A DNA stretch of 44,555 nucleotides from an uncultured Acidilobus sp. JCHS (GTDB taxonomy: Archaea; Thermoproteota; Thermoprotei_A; Sulfolobales; Acidilobaceae). Below the pieces are notes generated by a model. That model had not been told where the DNA came from and searched no databases. It saw only the letters and a list, made by a program, of their open reading frames with translations. A program made the position numbers and the translations under genes. The stretch spans positions 1 to 44,555 of the forward strand of contig AYMD01000012.1 in the NCBI GenBank assembly GCA_000495735.1, given 5' to 3'. Positions 8,135-16,220 of the stretch are shown piece after piece. The stretch's first letter is position 1; every line of letters starts with the position of its first letter.

Positions 8135-9607
8135 GTGAGGGTCAGCCTGGCCCGCAGGGGCCTCGCTGTGTTGATGGCCCTGGCGGTCGGCCTGCTCGCG
8201 TTGTCGCCGCTAGCGGTATTTGTGACCAGGGCCCAGACCTCTACAACTACGTCAACTCAGGCCGAGCAGCAGGCGGCTGAGGTTCTTTTGAACATCACTC
8301 AGAGAGCAATAGCCGCTGCCAAGTCCCTCGGCCTCAGTGACGTTAAGGCCGAGGGCCTCTACTCCGAGGCCCTCTCCTACTACAAGCAGGGTGAGTACAG
8401 CCAGTGCATATCAGTTGCTATAGGCATAATGAGGCTGCTGGCCTCGGGGCTGAAGAGCTCTAAGCCTACGCCAGTGCCTGAGGCAGTGGGGCTTGAGGCC
8501 CAGTTCAAGGCTATAGAGGCCTTCATATCCTCCACTACGGCTCTCAACGAGACCCAGAAGGAGGAGGCCCTGTCCCTGGTCAACGAGGGCCTTAAGTACC
8601 TCTCACAGGGCAACGTGAGCGCTGCCGCCGCAGTTCTGTCCGAGCTAAAGCAGCTCCTCAGCAACTACTCCGTGAAGGTCTCTGAGTACGCCAAGCACGC
8701 CATGATAGGCAGGATAGCCAAGCACCTGGCCCACGCCAAGAAGGAGGTAGAGGGGAACTGGTCCTTCCTAGAGCAGGCCAACGTGAGCTCGTCAGAGGAG
8801 GCCGATAAGATCTTCGGAACCCTTGAGGAGCTCCTCAACAGGTCAGCCGTCAACGCGACCCCGGCCCAGCTCGTCGAGATGGCCAAGATGGCAGAGGAGC
8901 TGGAGTCAGAGGCCCCTGAGCTAGAGCCCTTCCCCAACGCGTCAGGCCGCGTGATAGCTGTCGAGGCCCAGGCCCACGTGATTAAGGGCATCAACGAGAG
9001 CGTCCAGGCCATACAGCCGCTGCTCCAGCAGCTCAGCGGCAGCGAGAACCAGACAGCCGAGAAGGCGCTCAACCTGCTTGAGGAGGCGCTCAATGACACC
9101 TATACTGCCGTGCTCCTGTTCGCTAAGGGCAACGACACGGGCTCCCTCCTGATGCTCAACCAGTCAATAAAGCTGGCTAACCAGAGCCTGAGCCTGGCGG
9201 AGAACCTGAGCTCAAGCTCCCACGGGCCAGCTAGGGCAGTAGGTAAGATGATAGCAAGGGCCGACAGGCTCGTCATAAGGCTTGACGAGAGGCTCTATGC
9301 TTTCATCAGCTCACAGAACATAGTTGGCAAGGTGCTGGAGCTTGACGTAGTCCTGCTCTACAGGGTCAACGAGACCACGTACATAGGCGTAGCGAGGATA
9401 GTAAACGGCACGACGCCTCACGTCCACGTGATCTTCGTGCTGATAGAGTTAACGAACTCCACTAAGGTCTCAGGCAACCTGACCTCGGCCCAGCTGCCGG
9501 TCAAGGCAATGGTGGTAGGGCTAGTCAAGGCCAGGGTCCAGGGCCTCTACCTGGTTGAGGCCTACACAGTTACCTTAGAGAACGCGACCCAGGGCTTGCC
9601 TTCTTAG
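8135..9607 (+). CDS. Secreted alpha-helical protein rich in N-glycosylation sequons
   Basis: I do not recognise a named family. The 490-residue protein starts with a signal peptide (about 1-33), then is almost wholly helical with Leu/Ala/Glu-rich heptad-like stretches and repeated NxS/T sequons (for example NVSSSEEA, NESVQAI, NLSSSSHG). The last 100 residues turn beta-rich (IVGKVLELDVVLLYRVNETT). No C-terminal membrane anchor is seen. It resembles archaeal secreted coiled-coil surface proteins. GTG 8135 places the signal peptide at the N-terminus. It is divergent from the DUF4382 gene with a shared control region. Confidence 0.65.
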   Translation: MRVSLARRGLAVLMALAVGLLALSPLAVFVTRAQTSTTTSTQAEQQAAEVLLNITQRAIAAAKSLGLSDVKAEGLYSEALSYYKQGEYSQCISVAIGIMRLLASGLKSSKPTPVPEAVGLEAQFKAIEAFISSTTALNETQKEEALSLVNEGLKYLSQGNVSAAAAVLSELKQLLSNYSVKVSEYAKHAMIGRIAKHLAHAKKEVEGNWSFLEQANVSSSEEADKIFGTLEELLNRSAVNATPAQLVEMAKMAEELESEAPELEPFPNASGRVIAVEAQAHVIKGINESVQAIQPLLQQLSGSENQTAEKALNLLEEALNDTYTAVLLFAKGNDTGSLLMLNQSIKLANQSLSLAENLSSSSHGPARAVGKMIARADRLVIRLDERLYAFISSQNIVGKVLELDVVLLYRVNETTYIGVARIVNGTTPHVHVIFVLIELTNSTKVSGNLTSAQLPVKAMVVGLVKARVQGLYLVEAYTVTLENATQGLPS

Positions 9608-9609
9608 CC

Positions 9610-9633
9610 TTTTAATTTATTCTTACTTTTTTT
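9610..9633 (+). terminator. Poly-T terminator
   Basis: Three T-rich runs, the last with seven T, follow the stop at 9607 immediately, a typical archaeal termination signal. Confidence 0.55.
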
Positions 9634-9665
9634 ACTAGCCCAACTCACGTTCTTCAGGGCTCAGC

Positions 9666-10352
9666 TTGAGGGCGCCGGTTAGAGTTGTTGACCTGACGTG
9701 CGACCTCTTCGACGGGATGCCTACGTACCCTGGCGACCCGCCCTTCAGGCACCAGTTCGTCATAAGGGGCTCACGCGATGGCGAGGTCACCCTCTCTAGA
9801 GTTGAGTCAGGGCTTCATTCGGGCACTCATGTAGACGCGCCCCTTCACTTCATTCCTGGAGGCGACAGCGTTGACAGGGTCAGCCCCACGAGGCTGGTCG
9901 TCCCGGCCGACCTAGTTGACCTGACCAGCAAGGGCCCTAGGCAGCCCATAACTAGGGACGACCTGATGGGCAGGGTGAGGCCAGGGAGGGCAGCGGTCCT
10001 GTACACTGGCTTCTCGGCCCTTCGCGGCTCCGAGGAATACCTTCACGCCTGGCCCTACCTTGACAGGGGCGCCGCAGACTACCTAGCTGACATAGGCGTC
10101 GCTGCCGTCGTGACTGAGGGCATGAGCGTGGCCGGCTGGCCTGGGGCCAAGGGGTTCCCGTGGTCTCCCCTGGTCAGCGAGGGGGACGTGGCCTACGTCC
10201 ACGTGAGGCTCCTGAGGGCAGGCGTCATAATAGTAGAGGGTGCCTGTAACATGGGCGAGCTCGTCGACTGCGAGGAGCCCCTGCTCGTCATAGCGCCGCT
10301 GAAGGTCAGGGGCGCGGAGGCAGCTATGGCAAGGGTGCTGGCCCTCTGCTGA
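9666..10352 (+). CDS. Cyclase-family metal-dependent hydrolase
   Basis: The 228-residue protein belongs to the cyclase/kynurenine-formamidase-like family. The metal-binding signature HSGTHVDAPLHF (H51, H55, D57, H61) follows the usual DLTCDLFDGMPTYPGDP N-terminus. Members hydrolyse amide or ester bonds of small molecules such as N-formylkynurenine; the substrate here cannot be told from sequence, and no tryptophan-degradation genes are adjacent. TTG 9666 is the chosen start because it gives the family's usual N-terminus. A tRNA gene lies just downstream on the other strand. Confidence 0.85.
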   Translation: MRAPVRVVDLTCDLFDGMPTYPGDPPFRHQFVIRGSRDGEVTLSRVESGLHSGTHVDAPLHFIPGGDSVDRVSPTRLVVPADLVDLTSKGPRQPITRDDLMGRVRPGRAAVLYTGFSALRGSEEYLHAWPYLDRGAADYLADIGVAAVVTEGMSVAGWPGAKGFPWSPLVSEGDVAYVHVRLLRAGVIIVEGACNMGELVDCEEPLLVIAPLKVRGAEAAMARVLALC

Positions 10353-10359
10353 GGAGCAG

Positions 10360-10443
10360 CGCCGCGGGCGGGATTTGAACCCGCGCGGGGTTTCCCCCAC
10401 CGGCTTAGCAGGCCGGCGCCCTACCGGGCTAGGCGACCGCGGC
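10360..10443 (-). tRNA. tRNA-Ser (anticodon GCT)
   Basis: On the minus strand a complete cloverleaf can be drawn: acceptor GCCGCGG/CCGCGGC, D arm GCCT/GGGC, anticodon stem CCGGC/GCCGG with loop CTGCTAA (anticodon GCT), a long variable arm GGGGGAAACCCC typical of tRNA-Ser, and T arm GCGGG-TTCAAAT-CCCGC. The discriminator base is G, as in archaeal tRNA-Ser. No intron is seen and CCA is not encoded. It reads AGC/AGT serine codons. Confidence 0.95.
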
Positions 10444-10537
10444 GCCAATAGATTAGGTTAGGCACGGAGTTTTAAGCGGTTCGCGAGCTGCCCACGACGT
10501 GGCTAGGCAAATTAGCCCCGCCGACAGCGCTTCAGCA

Positions 10538-10600
10538 GGCCTCTGTGATGTGTTACCTCCGGCACTGAGGCGGTGAGGTAAAGGCATTTGCCTGAGGGGC
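10538..10600 (+). ncRNA. C/D box sRNA candidate
   Basis: Boxes occur in the right order and spacing: C GTGATGT (10545-10551), D' CTGA (10565-10568), C' GTGAGGT (10573-10579), D CTGA (10592-10595). The two spacers are 13 and 12 nt, the archaeal norm, with 4 nt between D' and C'. Flanking CCTC and GAGG can pair to form the terminal stem. C and C' each differ from the consensus (one and two bases), and I could not confirm a rRNA or tRNA target for either guide. It lies in a 290-bp gap beside the tRNA-Ser gene. Confidence 0.5.
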
Positions 10601-10733
10601 CCTGTCGTTAAGGAAATGGGCTTCCCAGCCCTAACGCGGTCAGCCCCGCTCAAGGCTGCGATAGCCTGCGACCAGCGCTGAGGCCAGGGTAACCGATTTT
10701 CAGCTGCCCCGCCCCTTACGCTCACGGGGTCAT

Positions 10734-11267
10734 ATGGCCTGTCCAACGGTGGCCGTGAGCAGCGTTAACCCGGTCAAGCTTGACGGGGTCAGGGAGGCCT
10801 ACGAGGCCTTTTACGGCTGCGCTAAGGTTATGCCCGTCGAGGTCACGGGGCTCCCGCCTCAGCCCGTAGGCCTTGAGCTCACGAGGCAGCTGGCCATGTT
10901 AAGGGCTTCAAGGGCAGCCCAGGCAGCTGAGCACGGGGTCGGGGTGGAGTCAGGCATGTTCAGCGTGGCGGGCTACTGGTACGTCATAACTTTCTCATGT
11001 ATAGTGGCCGGCGGCCTCAGCGCCTGCGGCGCCTCCCCGGCCTTCGAGATACCTGAGGACCTAGCCAGGGACGCTATGAGCTCAGAGCTTGACAGGGCCG
11101 TTGAGGTCAGGTACGGCGTAAGGGACGTGGGCTCGGCCCAGGGAGTGATAAGCCTCATGACAGGGGGAAGGGTTGTCAGGAAGGACCTGGTCAGGTGGGC
11201 CACGCTCATGGCCCTGGCGAGCCTCAGGGGGCTGCCCAGGGCGCCTGGGCCTCAGGCTGTTCGCTGA
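10734..11267 (+). CDS. DUF84/YjjX-type inosine/xanthosine triphosphatase
   Basis: The 177-residue protein matches the DUF84 NTPase family, which hydrolyses non-canonical purine triphosphates (ITP, XTP) to keep them out of nucleic acids. The N-terminal VSSVNPVKLDGVREAYEAF and the central HGVGVESGMF are family signatures for phosphate binding. ATG 10734 gives the normal N-terminus. Upstream is the tRNA-Ser/sRNA interval; downstream is a gene remnant on the other strand. Confidence 0.8.
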   Translation: MACPTVAVSSVNPVKLDGVREAYEAFYGCAKVMPVEVTGLPPQPVGLELTRQLAMLRASRAAQAAEHGVGVESGMFSVAGYWYVITFSCIVAGGLSACGASPAFEIPEDLARDAMSSELDRAVEVRYGVRDVGSAQGVISLMTGGRVVRKDLVRWATLMALASLRGLPRAPGPQAVR

Positions 11268-11437
11268 GAGGCCATCACTTCATCAACTGCCTTAGCCATC
11301 GATGAGGCGAGCTCCTCCATCTTCTCCAGCTCCTCAGGCCTTGGTTCTCAAACCTCACCTTCCTTCTGTCATTGACGCCGACCCAGTAGACGTCATCAGT
11401 GACCCTTAGAGGCCTTGTGAAGCTCCTTAAGGTCCAT
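11268..11437 (-). pseudogene. Internally deleted remnant of a flavodiiron (FprA-like) protein gene
   Basis: On the minus strand, after ATG 11437 and one frame change, the sequence reads RVTDDVYWVGVNDRRKVRFEN, the typical N-terminus of F420H2 oxidase/rubredoxin:oxygen oxidoreductase-type flavodiiron proteins. It then jumps in a new frame to PEELEKMEELASSMAKAVDE, which fits a C-terminal helix. The 350 or so residues between, including the diiron and FMN domains, are missing. This is a dead gene that once served O2 detoxification. Confidence 0.6.
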
Positions 11438-11540
11438 CGCAATCGCTTAGGGCTGCTAAAGATAAAATACATTTTTCCTAGAAAGCTGTTTAAAAAGCCT
11501 ATAAGTCTAATATCTTGGCCGTGACGCCTACGGTGGGCTG

Positions 11541-12332
11541 ATGGGCGTGAGGGTGGTCTACGCCACCATGATCTACAGGGACCTCCTCCCCGTCGACGCC
11601 CTGAGGAGGCTTCACGACATGGGCGTGGAGGAGTACGAGCTGAGCTACGACAACTTCACCGCCCGCCGCGGCCAGGAGGACTCCCTCCTGGAGGACGTGG
11701 TCTCCGCGGTGAAGAGGTCAGGCTACAGGGTGGCCAGCGTCCACCTGCCCTACGACAGGCAGACGCTGGAGCAGCTGGCCCAGGGCAAGGAGGGCGCCTT
11801 CACTAGGGTCATAAGGTGGCTCAGGGCCTCGGCGGACATGGGTGCAAGGATAGCTGTCATCCACACCCTTCCAGCCAAGCCCCGCGAGAAGGCCTCGGCG
11901 GTCAACGAGCAGTCGCTGGCAAGGGTCGCCAAGGAGGCGGCGAACCTGGGCCTCACGCTGGCGGTTGAGAACAGGCTCGAGGCTGACCTCTTCGGCTCCA
12001 CGGTTGACGAGATACTTGAGCTCACGACGAAGGTCGAGGGCCTGAGGGCCTGCCTTGACCTGGGTCACCTGAACGTGAACTCCAAGGGCCTCTATGACGA
12101 CATTCAGAAGCTGGCTGGCGTCGCCGCTGAGGTACACGCCCACGACAACGACGGGTACTCAGACCTTCACCTGCCCCCCATGACCGGGGTCATAGACTGG
12201 TACAGGGTGGCCGGGTCGCTGCTTCACTTCGGCGGCCAGCTGACCTACGAGGTCTCGTGCTCGGGGGCCCAGGCCAGGTGCGATAACTACGTAAGGCTGA
12301 TAAAGATCGTTAACAAGAGCGTCTTTGGCTAG
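11541..12332 (+). CDS. Sugar phosphate isomerase/epimerase-like TIM barrel protein
   Basis: The 263-residue protein belongs to the xylose isomerase-like/AP endonuclease 2 TIM-barrel superfamily. Characteristic strands and metal ligands are seen in VASVHLPYD, IAVIHTLPA, LAVENRL, ACLDLGHLN and EVHAHDNDG. Members include sugar isomerases, epimerases and endonuclease IV; the substrate here is not predictable. ATG 11541 follows a short gap. It overlaps the next gene by eight bases, so the two are probably cotranscribed. Confidence 0.8.
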   Translation: MGVRVVYATMIYRDLLPVDALRRLHDMGVEEYELSYDNFTARRGQEDSLLEDVVSAVKRSGYRVASVHLPYDRQTLEQLAQGKEGAFTRVIRWLRASADMGARIAVIHTLPAKPREKASAVNEQSLARVAKEAANLGLTLAVENRLEADLFGSTVDEILELTTKVEGLRACLDLGHLNVNSKGLYDDIQKLAGVAAEVHAHDNDGYSDLHLPPMTGVIDWYRVAGSLLHFGGQLTYEVSCSGAQARCDNYVRLIKIVNKSVFG

Positions 12333-12795
12333 GCAGGTGCAGGGCTTGTCCGAGAGGGAGGGCCAGGACCTGAGGAAGGACCCCAAGGTAATCAGGCTCA
12401 TGGCCAACCTCATGGCGCAGGGCGCCGTGATGCTGGAGCAGACCTGCCCCATATGCGGCCTCCCGCTCTTCAGGCTGAAGAACGGCGACGTTGTCTGCCC
12501 CGTCCACGGCAAGGTCTATCTGGTGAGCAGCGACGAGGAGGCGAGGGAGGTGGAGATTGACGAGACCCTCAGGCAGGTCGAGTACATGGCGGCCACTAAG
12601 ATAAGGGAGTACCTGAGGCAGGGCGAGGTCGACCAGGTCAGCGACCTCCTTAACGTCATGGAGGCTGCGGAGAGGGTCATGAGGCTCAGGATGGAGAGGG
12701 CCGAGAAGGCCAGGGCCCAGAGGGCTCCCCTCCCCCAGGCTGAGGCCAAGAAGGGGGAAGAGGTTAAGGAGAAAGAGAAAGAGGAACAGGAGTAA
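12325..12795 (+). CDS. UPF0148 / Sjogren's autoantigen 1-like zinc-ribbon protein
   Basis: This 156-residue protein has an N-terminal helical part, a zinc ribbon CPICGLPLFR...VCPVHG (C41, C44, C58, H61) and a charged Lys/Glu-rich tail. It matches the archaeal UPF0148 family, related to Sjogren's syndrome/scleroderma autoantigen 1 (p27). Its function is unknown. The TTG start lies inside the end of the upstream isomerase-like gene. MFS gene control sequences begin immediately after its stop. Confidence 0.8.
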   Translation: MARQVQGLSEREGQDLRKDPKVIRLMANLMAQGAVMLEQTCPICGLPLFRLKNGDVVCPVHGKVYLVSSDEEAREVEIDETLRQVEYMAATKIREYLRQGEVDQVSDLLNVMEAAERVMRLRMERAEKARAQRAPLPQAEAKKGEEVKEKEKEEQE

Positions 12796-12800
12796 AGTTT

Positions 12801-12819
12801 TTACTACTCTGAGTAGTAA
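12801..12819. promoter_or_regulatory. Palindromic operator candidate in front of the MFS gene
   Basis: TTACTACT and AGTAGTAA form a perfect 8-bp inverted repeat with a 3-nt centre. It overlaps the downstream side of a TATA-like AAAGTTTTTA (12794-12803), between TATA box and start codon, where a bound repressor would block transcription. Confidence 0.5.
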
Positions 12820-12836
12820 CTTGGTCAGGGTTCGGC

Positions 12837-14180
12837 TTGGCTGAGATGCTGGAGCTGGTTGAGAGGGCCAAGTGGGGCAGGGCCCACTGGCTGATATTCG
12901 CCTCAACGTCCATAGGCTACTTCATATGGGGCCTCGTCACGACGCTGGGCTTCCTGGCCTACCCCCAGTTCCACAGCGTCTACTACCTGGTGGCGGTCAC
13001 ACTCATCCCCATCGTTGGGGACGTGCTGATAGCGAGGGTATCTGACCTAAGCCTGGGCAGGAAGGGGACGTTCTTCCTGACCATGACGCTCATAGGCGTG
13101 GGCGTTGCCCTGATAACTGTTGACTTATTGTACGTCAAGGCCTACCTTGAGAAGGCCGCGCTACTGCTGCTAGGCTACGCCATGGCGGACGTGGGCGTTG
13201 AGGGCGAGGTTCCGGTAGCGCTTACGCTCCTCGCCGAGCTCACCCCGGCCGCCTACAGGGAGGAGGTCCTAGTGCTCTCGCCCAACTTTGACAACATAGG
13301 GGCGACGGTGGCGGCCGCCATAGCTGCGCTGACTTACTCTCTCACCGACTCCCTGCTCCTCGAGTCCATAGCGGTCCTAACAGCGGCGGGCGTGGCCCTG
13401 GCCGCGGCCATCATAGTCAGGGAGCTGATGCCTGAGTCCATAAGGTGGCTCACGGCCAAGGGCAGGAAGGACGAGGCCGTCAAGGAGCTCGACAGGCTCT
13501 CGGCGACACCCTCAGACGTGAGGGTCAGGGACGTGGACAGGCTCGTAGGGCTCTGGCCCAAGTTCACGATGCTCGCCGTCCTCGGGGTCTCACAGTACAT
13601 AACCTATGGCCTGATGGCCTACGTGGTGGGGGCCTACTACTTCTCGAGCTCGCCCCTGACCTACAATTACGTGATAATGTACGCCAACCTGGGGGCGTCG
13701 GTGGCGGGCCTCCTGGCCGCCTGGCTTGTGAGGAGGCTTGACATAAGGTCGTTTGCGGTGCTGGCCTACGGCGGCGGCTACCTCTCGATGGTCCCAATAA
13801 TGCTTTGGCTTGCTCTGATACCTAACAGCATGGCTCTCTTCTACGCTCTGCTCTTCGTTAACATGGCGTTCAGCGAGTTCGCCTGGGCCGTGAGGACCGT
13901 CCTCGAGCCGACGCTGTTCCCAACGAACATAAGGGCCACCATGATAGGCCTCGTGAGGGTCGCCCCGATAGCCCTCTACTCAGCGCTCACCTACATCACT
14001 TCCTCGTTCAGCCTGTGGCAGTTCCTCCTGCTGAACCTCTTCATGTGGTTCATAGGCTACGCCCCGGCCGCCTGGTGGTCAGGGCACGGGTACGACCTGA
14101 GGCTCACCAGGCTTGAGTCTGCCTCAGGCGAGCTGCACCTCAGGCCTGGGAGGCCCTCAGGTCAGCCAGGGCCTGCCTGA
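12837..14180 (+). CDS. Major facilitator superfamily transporter
   Basis: This 447-residue membrane protein has about 12 hydrophobic segments in two halves with a central cytoplasmic loop (MPESIRWLTAKGRKDEAV) that resembles the sugar-porter signature PESPRWL, and a first-half loop DLSLGRKG matching the MFS A-motif D-x-x-GRR/K. It probably moves a sugar or organic acid by proton coupling. TTG 12837 is used because the first helix follows at once. The upstream palindrome suggests its own regulator. Its end overlaps the convergent gene at 14140 by 41 bases. Confidence 0.85.
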   Translation: MAEMLELVERAKWGRAHWLIFASTSIGYFIWGLVTTLGFLAYPQFHSVYYLVAVTLIPIVGDVLIARVSDLSLGRKGTFFLTMTLIGVGVALITVDLLYVKAYLEKAALLLLGYAMADVGVEGEVPVALTLLAELTPAAYREEVLVLSPNFDNIGATVAAAIAALTYSLTDSLLLESIAVLTAAGVALAAAIIVRELMPESIRWLTAKGRKDEAVKELDRLSATPSDVRVRDVDRLVGLWPKFTMLAVLGVSQYITYGLMAYVVGAYYFSSSPLTYNYVIMYANLGASVAGLLAAWLVRRLDIRSFAVLAYGGGYLSMVPIMLWLALIPNSMALFYALLFVNMAFSEFAWAVRTVLEPTLFPTNIRATMIGLVRVAPIALYSALTYITSSFSLWQFLLLNLFMWFIGYAPAAWWSGHGYDLRLTRLESASGELHLRPGRPSGQPGPA

Positions 14181-14775
14181 GGGCAGGGGACACCGTCAGG
14201 AGGTCCTTTACGGTGGCCGGGGCCCTCGGCAGGACCAGCCTCACGGCGTCAACGTTTGTCAGCCTGAGAAGGAGGTCGAGCCCCCTCTCAACGCCTCTCC
14301 CCCACAACAAGTCCCTCAGGGCGCCCAGGAGCTCCGCTGAGGTCGAGGGCCTGACCAGGTCAATCATCCTCAGGAGGTTAATGGCGTTGACCCTGATCCC
14401 AGAGCCCTCGACTCTGCCCTCGACGTATATGAAGGCCCCTAGGCCCTGAGGGGAGGTGGAGCACCTCCCGCTTAGGGCCCTGCAGTCGAAGTAGTCCACG
14501 GGAACCCAGCCGTCAACGTGCATCAGCTTCCTCCTCTCAAGGCTCAGGCGGAGCTCAAAGACGGCGTTGGGGGCCTTGTAGAGGACGTAGCGCCCCCTTG
14601 ACAGCTCGGTCATGTGGTCCCAGAACGACCTCAGCCTGTACTGGCCGAGCCCTATGTGCTGAAGGAGCCTTGAGGTGGCGAAGGGCGGGTCCCTGCAGCG
14701 TAGCCCCAGCTGGCTGCATGCTGAGAGGAGGGAGCCGGCGGCGTTTATCGCGTCTTCATAGGCCTGCTTGGGCAC
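14140..14775 (-). CDS. Hypothetical protein
   Basis: I do not recognise this 211-residue protein. It is soluble, Leu/Arg-rich and mixed alpha-beta, with no signal peptide or membrane segment and no clear motif. The central segment SRGRYVLYKAPNAVFELRLS looks like a beta hairpin. GTG 14775 is the start, divergent from the TIP49 gene with a 94-bp shared gap. The long frame, normal codon use and divergent promoter favour a real gene. Confidence 0.6.
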   Translation of the reverse strand: MPKQAYEDAINAAGSLLSACSQLGLRCRDPPFATSRLLQHIGLGQYRLRSFWDHMTELSRGRYVLYKAPNAVFELRLSLERRKLMHVDGWVPVDYFDCRALSGRCSTSPQGLGAFIYVEGRVEGSGIRVNAINLLRMIDLVRPSTSAELLGALRDLLWGRGVERGLDLLLRLTNVDAVRLVLPRAPATVKDLLTVSPALRQALADLRASQA

Positions 14776-14817
14776 GGCCAGCTGGCGTCACCGTAACGAT
14801 TTAGCCCGAGATGAGGG

Positions 14818-14837
14818 CTTTAAATCAAACCTTAAAG
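14818..14837 (+). promoter_or_regulatory. TATA region of the TIP49 gene
   Basis: CTTTAAATC (14818-14826) and CCTTAAAGC (14829-14838) are TATA-like. Either would start transcription about 10-25 nt before the ATG at 14870, which supports that start over longer upstream readings. Confidence 0.45.
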
Positions 14838-14869
14838 CCCAGGGGCGCCCATCATGTGCGGTGAAGCAC

Positions 14870-16219
14870 ATGTCTGAGATACAGGTAACTCCCATCAGGC
14901 AGCCCAAGTGGTCATCAGTCCACAGCCACATAAGGGGGCTGGGCCTTGACCCCAAGGGCAAGGCAAAGCCAGTCGCTGACGGCATGATAGGGCAAGTGGA
15001 GGCCAGGGAGGCAGCCGGCATCATAGTAGAGCTCGTCAGGCAGGGGAGGCTTGGCGGGAAGGGCGTCCTCATGGTTGGGCCCAGCGGGACCGGCAAGACC
15101 GCCATAGCGGTCGCGATGGCGAGGGAGCTGGGCGAGGACACGCCCTTCGTAGCTGTCAACGGGGCCGAGGTCCTGGCGGCCGAGAACAAGACGGCCTTCC
15201 TAATGCAGGCGTTCAGGAGGGCCGTCGGGATAAGGATCAGGGAGACCAGGGAGGTGGTCACCGGCGTTGTCACTGAGCTGAAGTACATCAAGAAGACCTC
15301 GCCCTTCTACCCATATCCAGTCCTCGGGGGCGCCAGGATATCCCTGGAGACCAAGGACGACTCGGCCGCGTTCACGGTCGGCCCCGAGGTGGCCCAGCAG
15401 CTCCAGGCGCTTGGAGTTAGGAAGGGGGACGTGATAATGATAGACGTTGAGACTGGCGACGTGAGGAGGCTCGGCCGCGTCAGGGAGAAGGCGGAGAAGG
15501 TCTTCGACATCGACGTGACCCAGGAGGTAGAGGTGCCCTCGGGGAAGGTGAGGTCCAGGAGGGACATAGTCAGGACCCTGACTTTCCATGACATAGACGC
15601 CTCGCTGGCGGCCCAGAGGGCGGCCTTCACGCTATTCGGCTTCCTGAGGGAGGAGGCCACCATAACTGACGAGGTCAGGGCCAGGACAGACGAGCTTGTC
15701 AAGAAACTGAGGGACGAAGGCAAGGCGGAGCTGGTCCCGGGTATACTGTTCATAGACGACGCCCACATGCTTGACATAGAGGCATACAGCTTCCTTACCA
15801 AGGCCATGGAGAGCGAGTTCGCCCCGATCATAGTGCTCGCCACGAACAGGGGCATGACGACCGTGAGGGGCACGGACGAAGTCGCCCCCCACGGCATGCC
15901 GAGGGACCTGCTCGACAGGCTCCTCATAATAACGACGAAGCCCTACACGGAGGACGAGATCAGGGAGATACTGAAGCTGAGGGCCTCTGAGGAGGACGTC
16001 GAGCTCTCCGAGGACGCCCTGGCCCTGCTGACCAAGATAGGGAAGGAGCACAGCCTTAGGTACGCGGTCCAGCTGCTCCAGCCCGCCAAGGTCGTGGCCG
16101 AGAGGAGGGGGTCAGGCAAGGTCGAGGTCCCTGACGTGGAGTACGTGTCAAAGATCTTCGCTGACCTCAGGACGAGCATAGATTACGTAGAGAAGTACAA
16201 GGACCTCCTGCTGAGGTGA
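14870..16219 (+). CDS. TIP49/RuvB-like AAA+ ATPase (TBP-interacting protein)
   Basis: This 449-residue protein is an archaeal homologue of eukaryotic RUVBL1/2, a hexameric AAA+ ATPase linked to chromatin remodelling and RNP assembly; the archaeal role is poorly known. Walker A is GPSGTGKT (70-77), the OB-like insertion domain spans about 121-290, Walker B is FIDDAHMLDIE (294-304), sensor 1 is LATNRG (323-328) and the arginine-finger region is GMPRDLLDR (342-350). Walker B has DDAH where eukaryotic proteins have DEVH. ATG 14870 is chosen because the TATA elements lie after the more upstream in-frame ATG. Confidence 0.92.
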   Translation: MSEIQVTPIRQPKWSSVHSHIRGLGLDPKGKAKPVADGMIGQVEAREAAGIIVELVRQGRLGGKGVLMVGPSGTGKTAIAVAMARELGEDTPFVAVNGAEVLAAENKTAFLMQAFRRAVGIRIRETREVVTGVVTELKYIKKTSPFYPYPVLGGARISLETKDDSAAFTVGPEVAQQLQALGVRKGDVIMIDVETGDVRRLGRVREKAEKVFDIDVTQEVEVPSGKVRSRRDIVRTLTFHDIDASLAAQRAAFTLFGFLREEATITDEVRARTDELVKKLRDEGKAELVPGILFIDDAHMLDIEAYSFLTKAMESEFAPIIVLATNRGMTTVRGTDEVAPHGMPRDLLDRLLIITTKPYTEDEIREILKLRASEEDVELSEDALALLTKIGKEHSLRYAVQLLQPAKVVAERRGSGKVEVPDVEYVSKIFADLRTSIDYVEKYKDLLLR

Positions 16220-16220
16220 G

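Noticed and set aside
14768-14869. Longer N-terminus for TIP49
   Set aside because: The TATA elements at 14818-14838 lie within this extension and the translated sequence resembles no part of the family.
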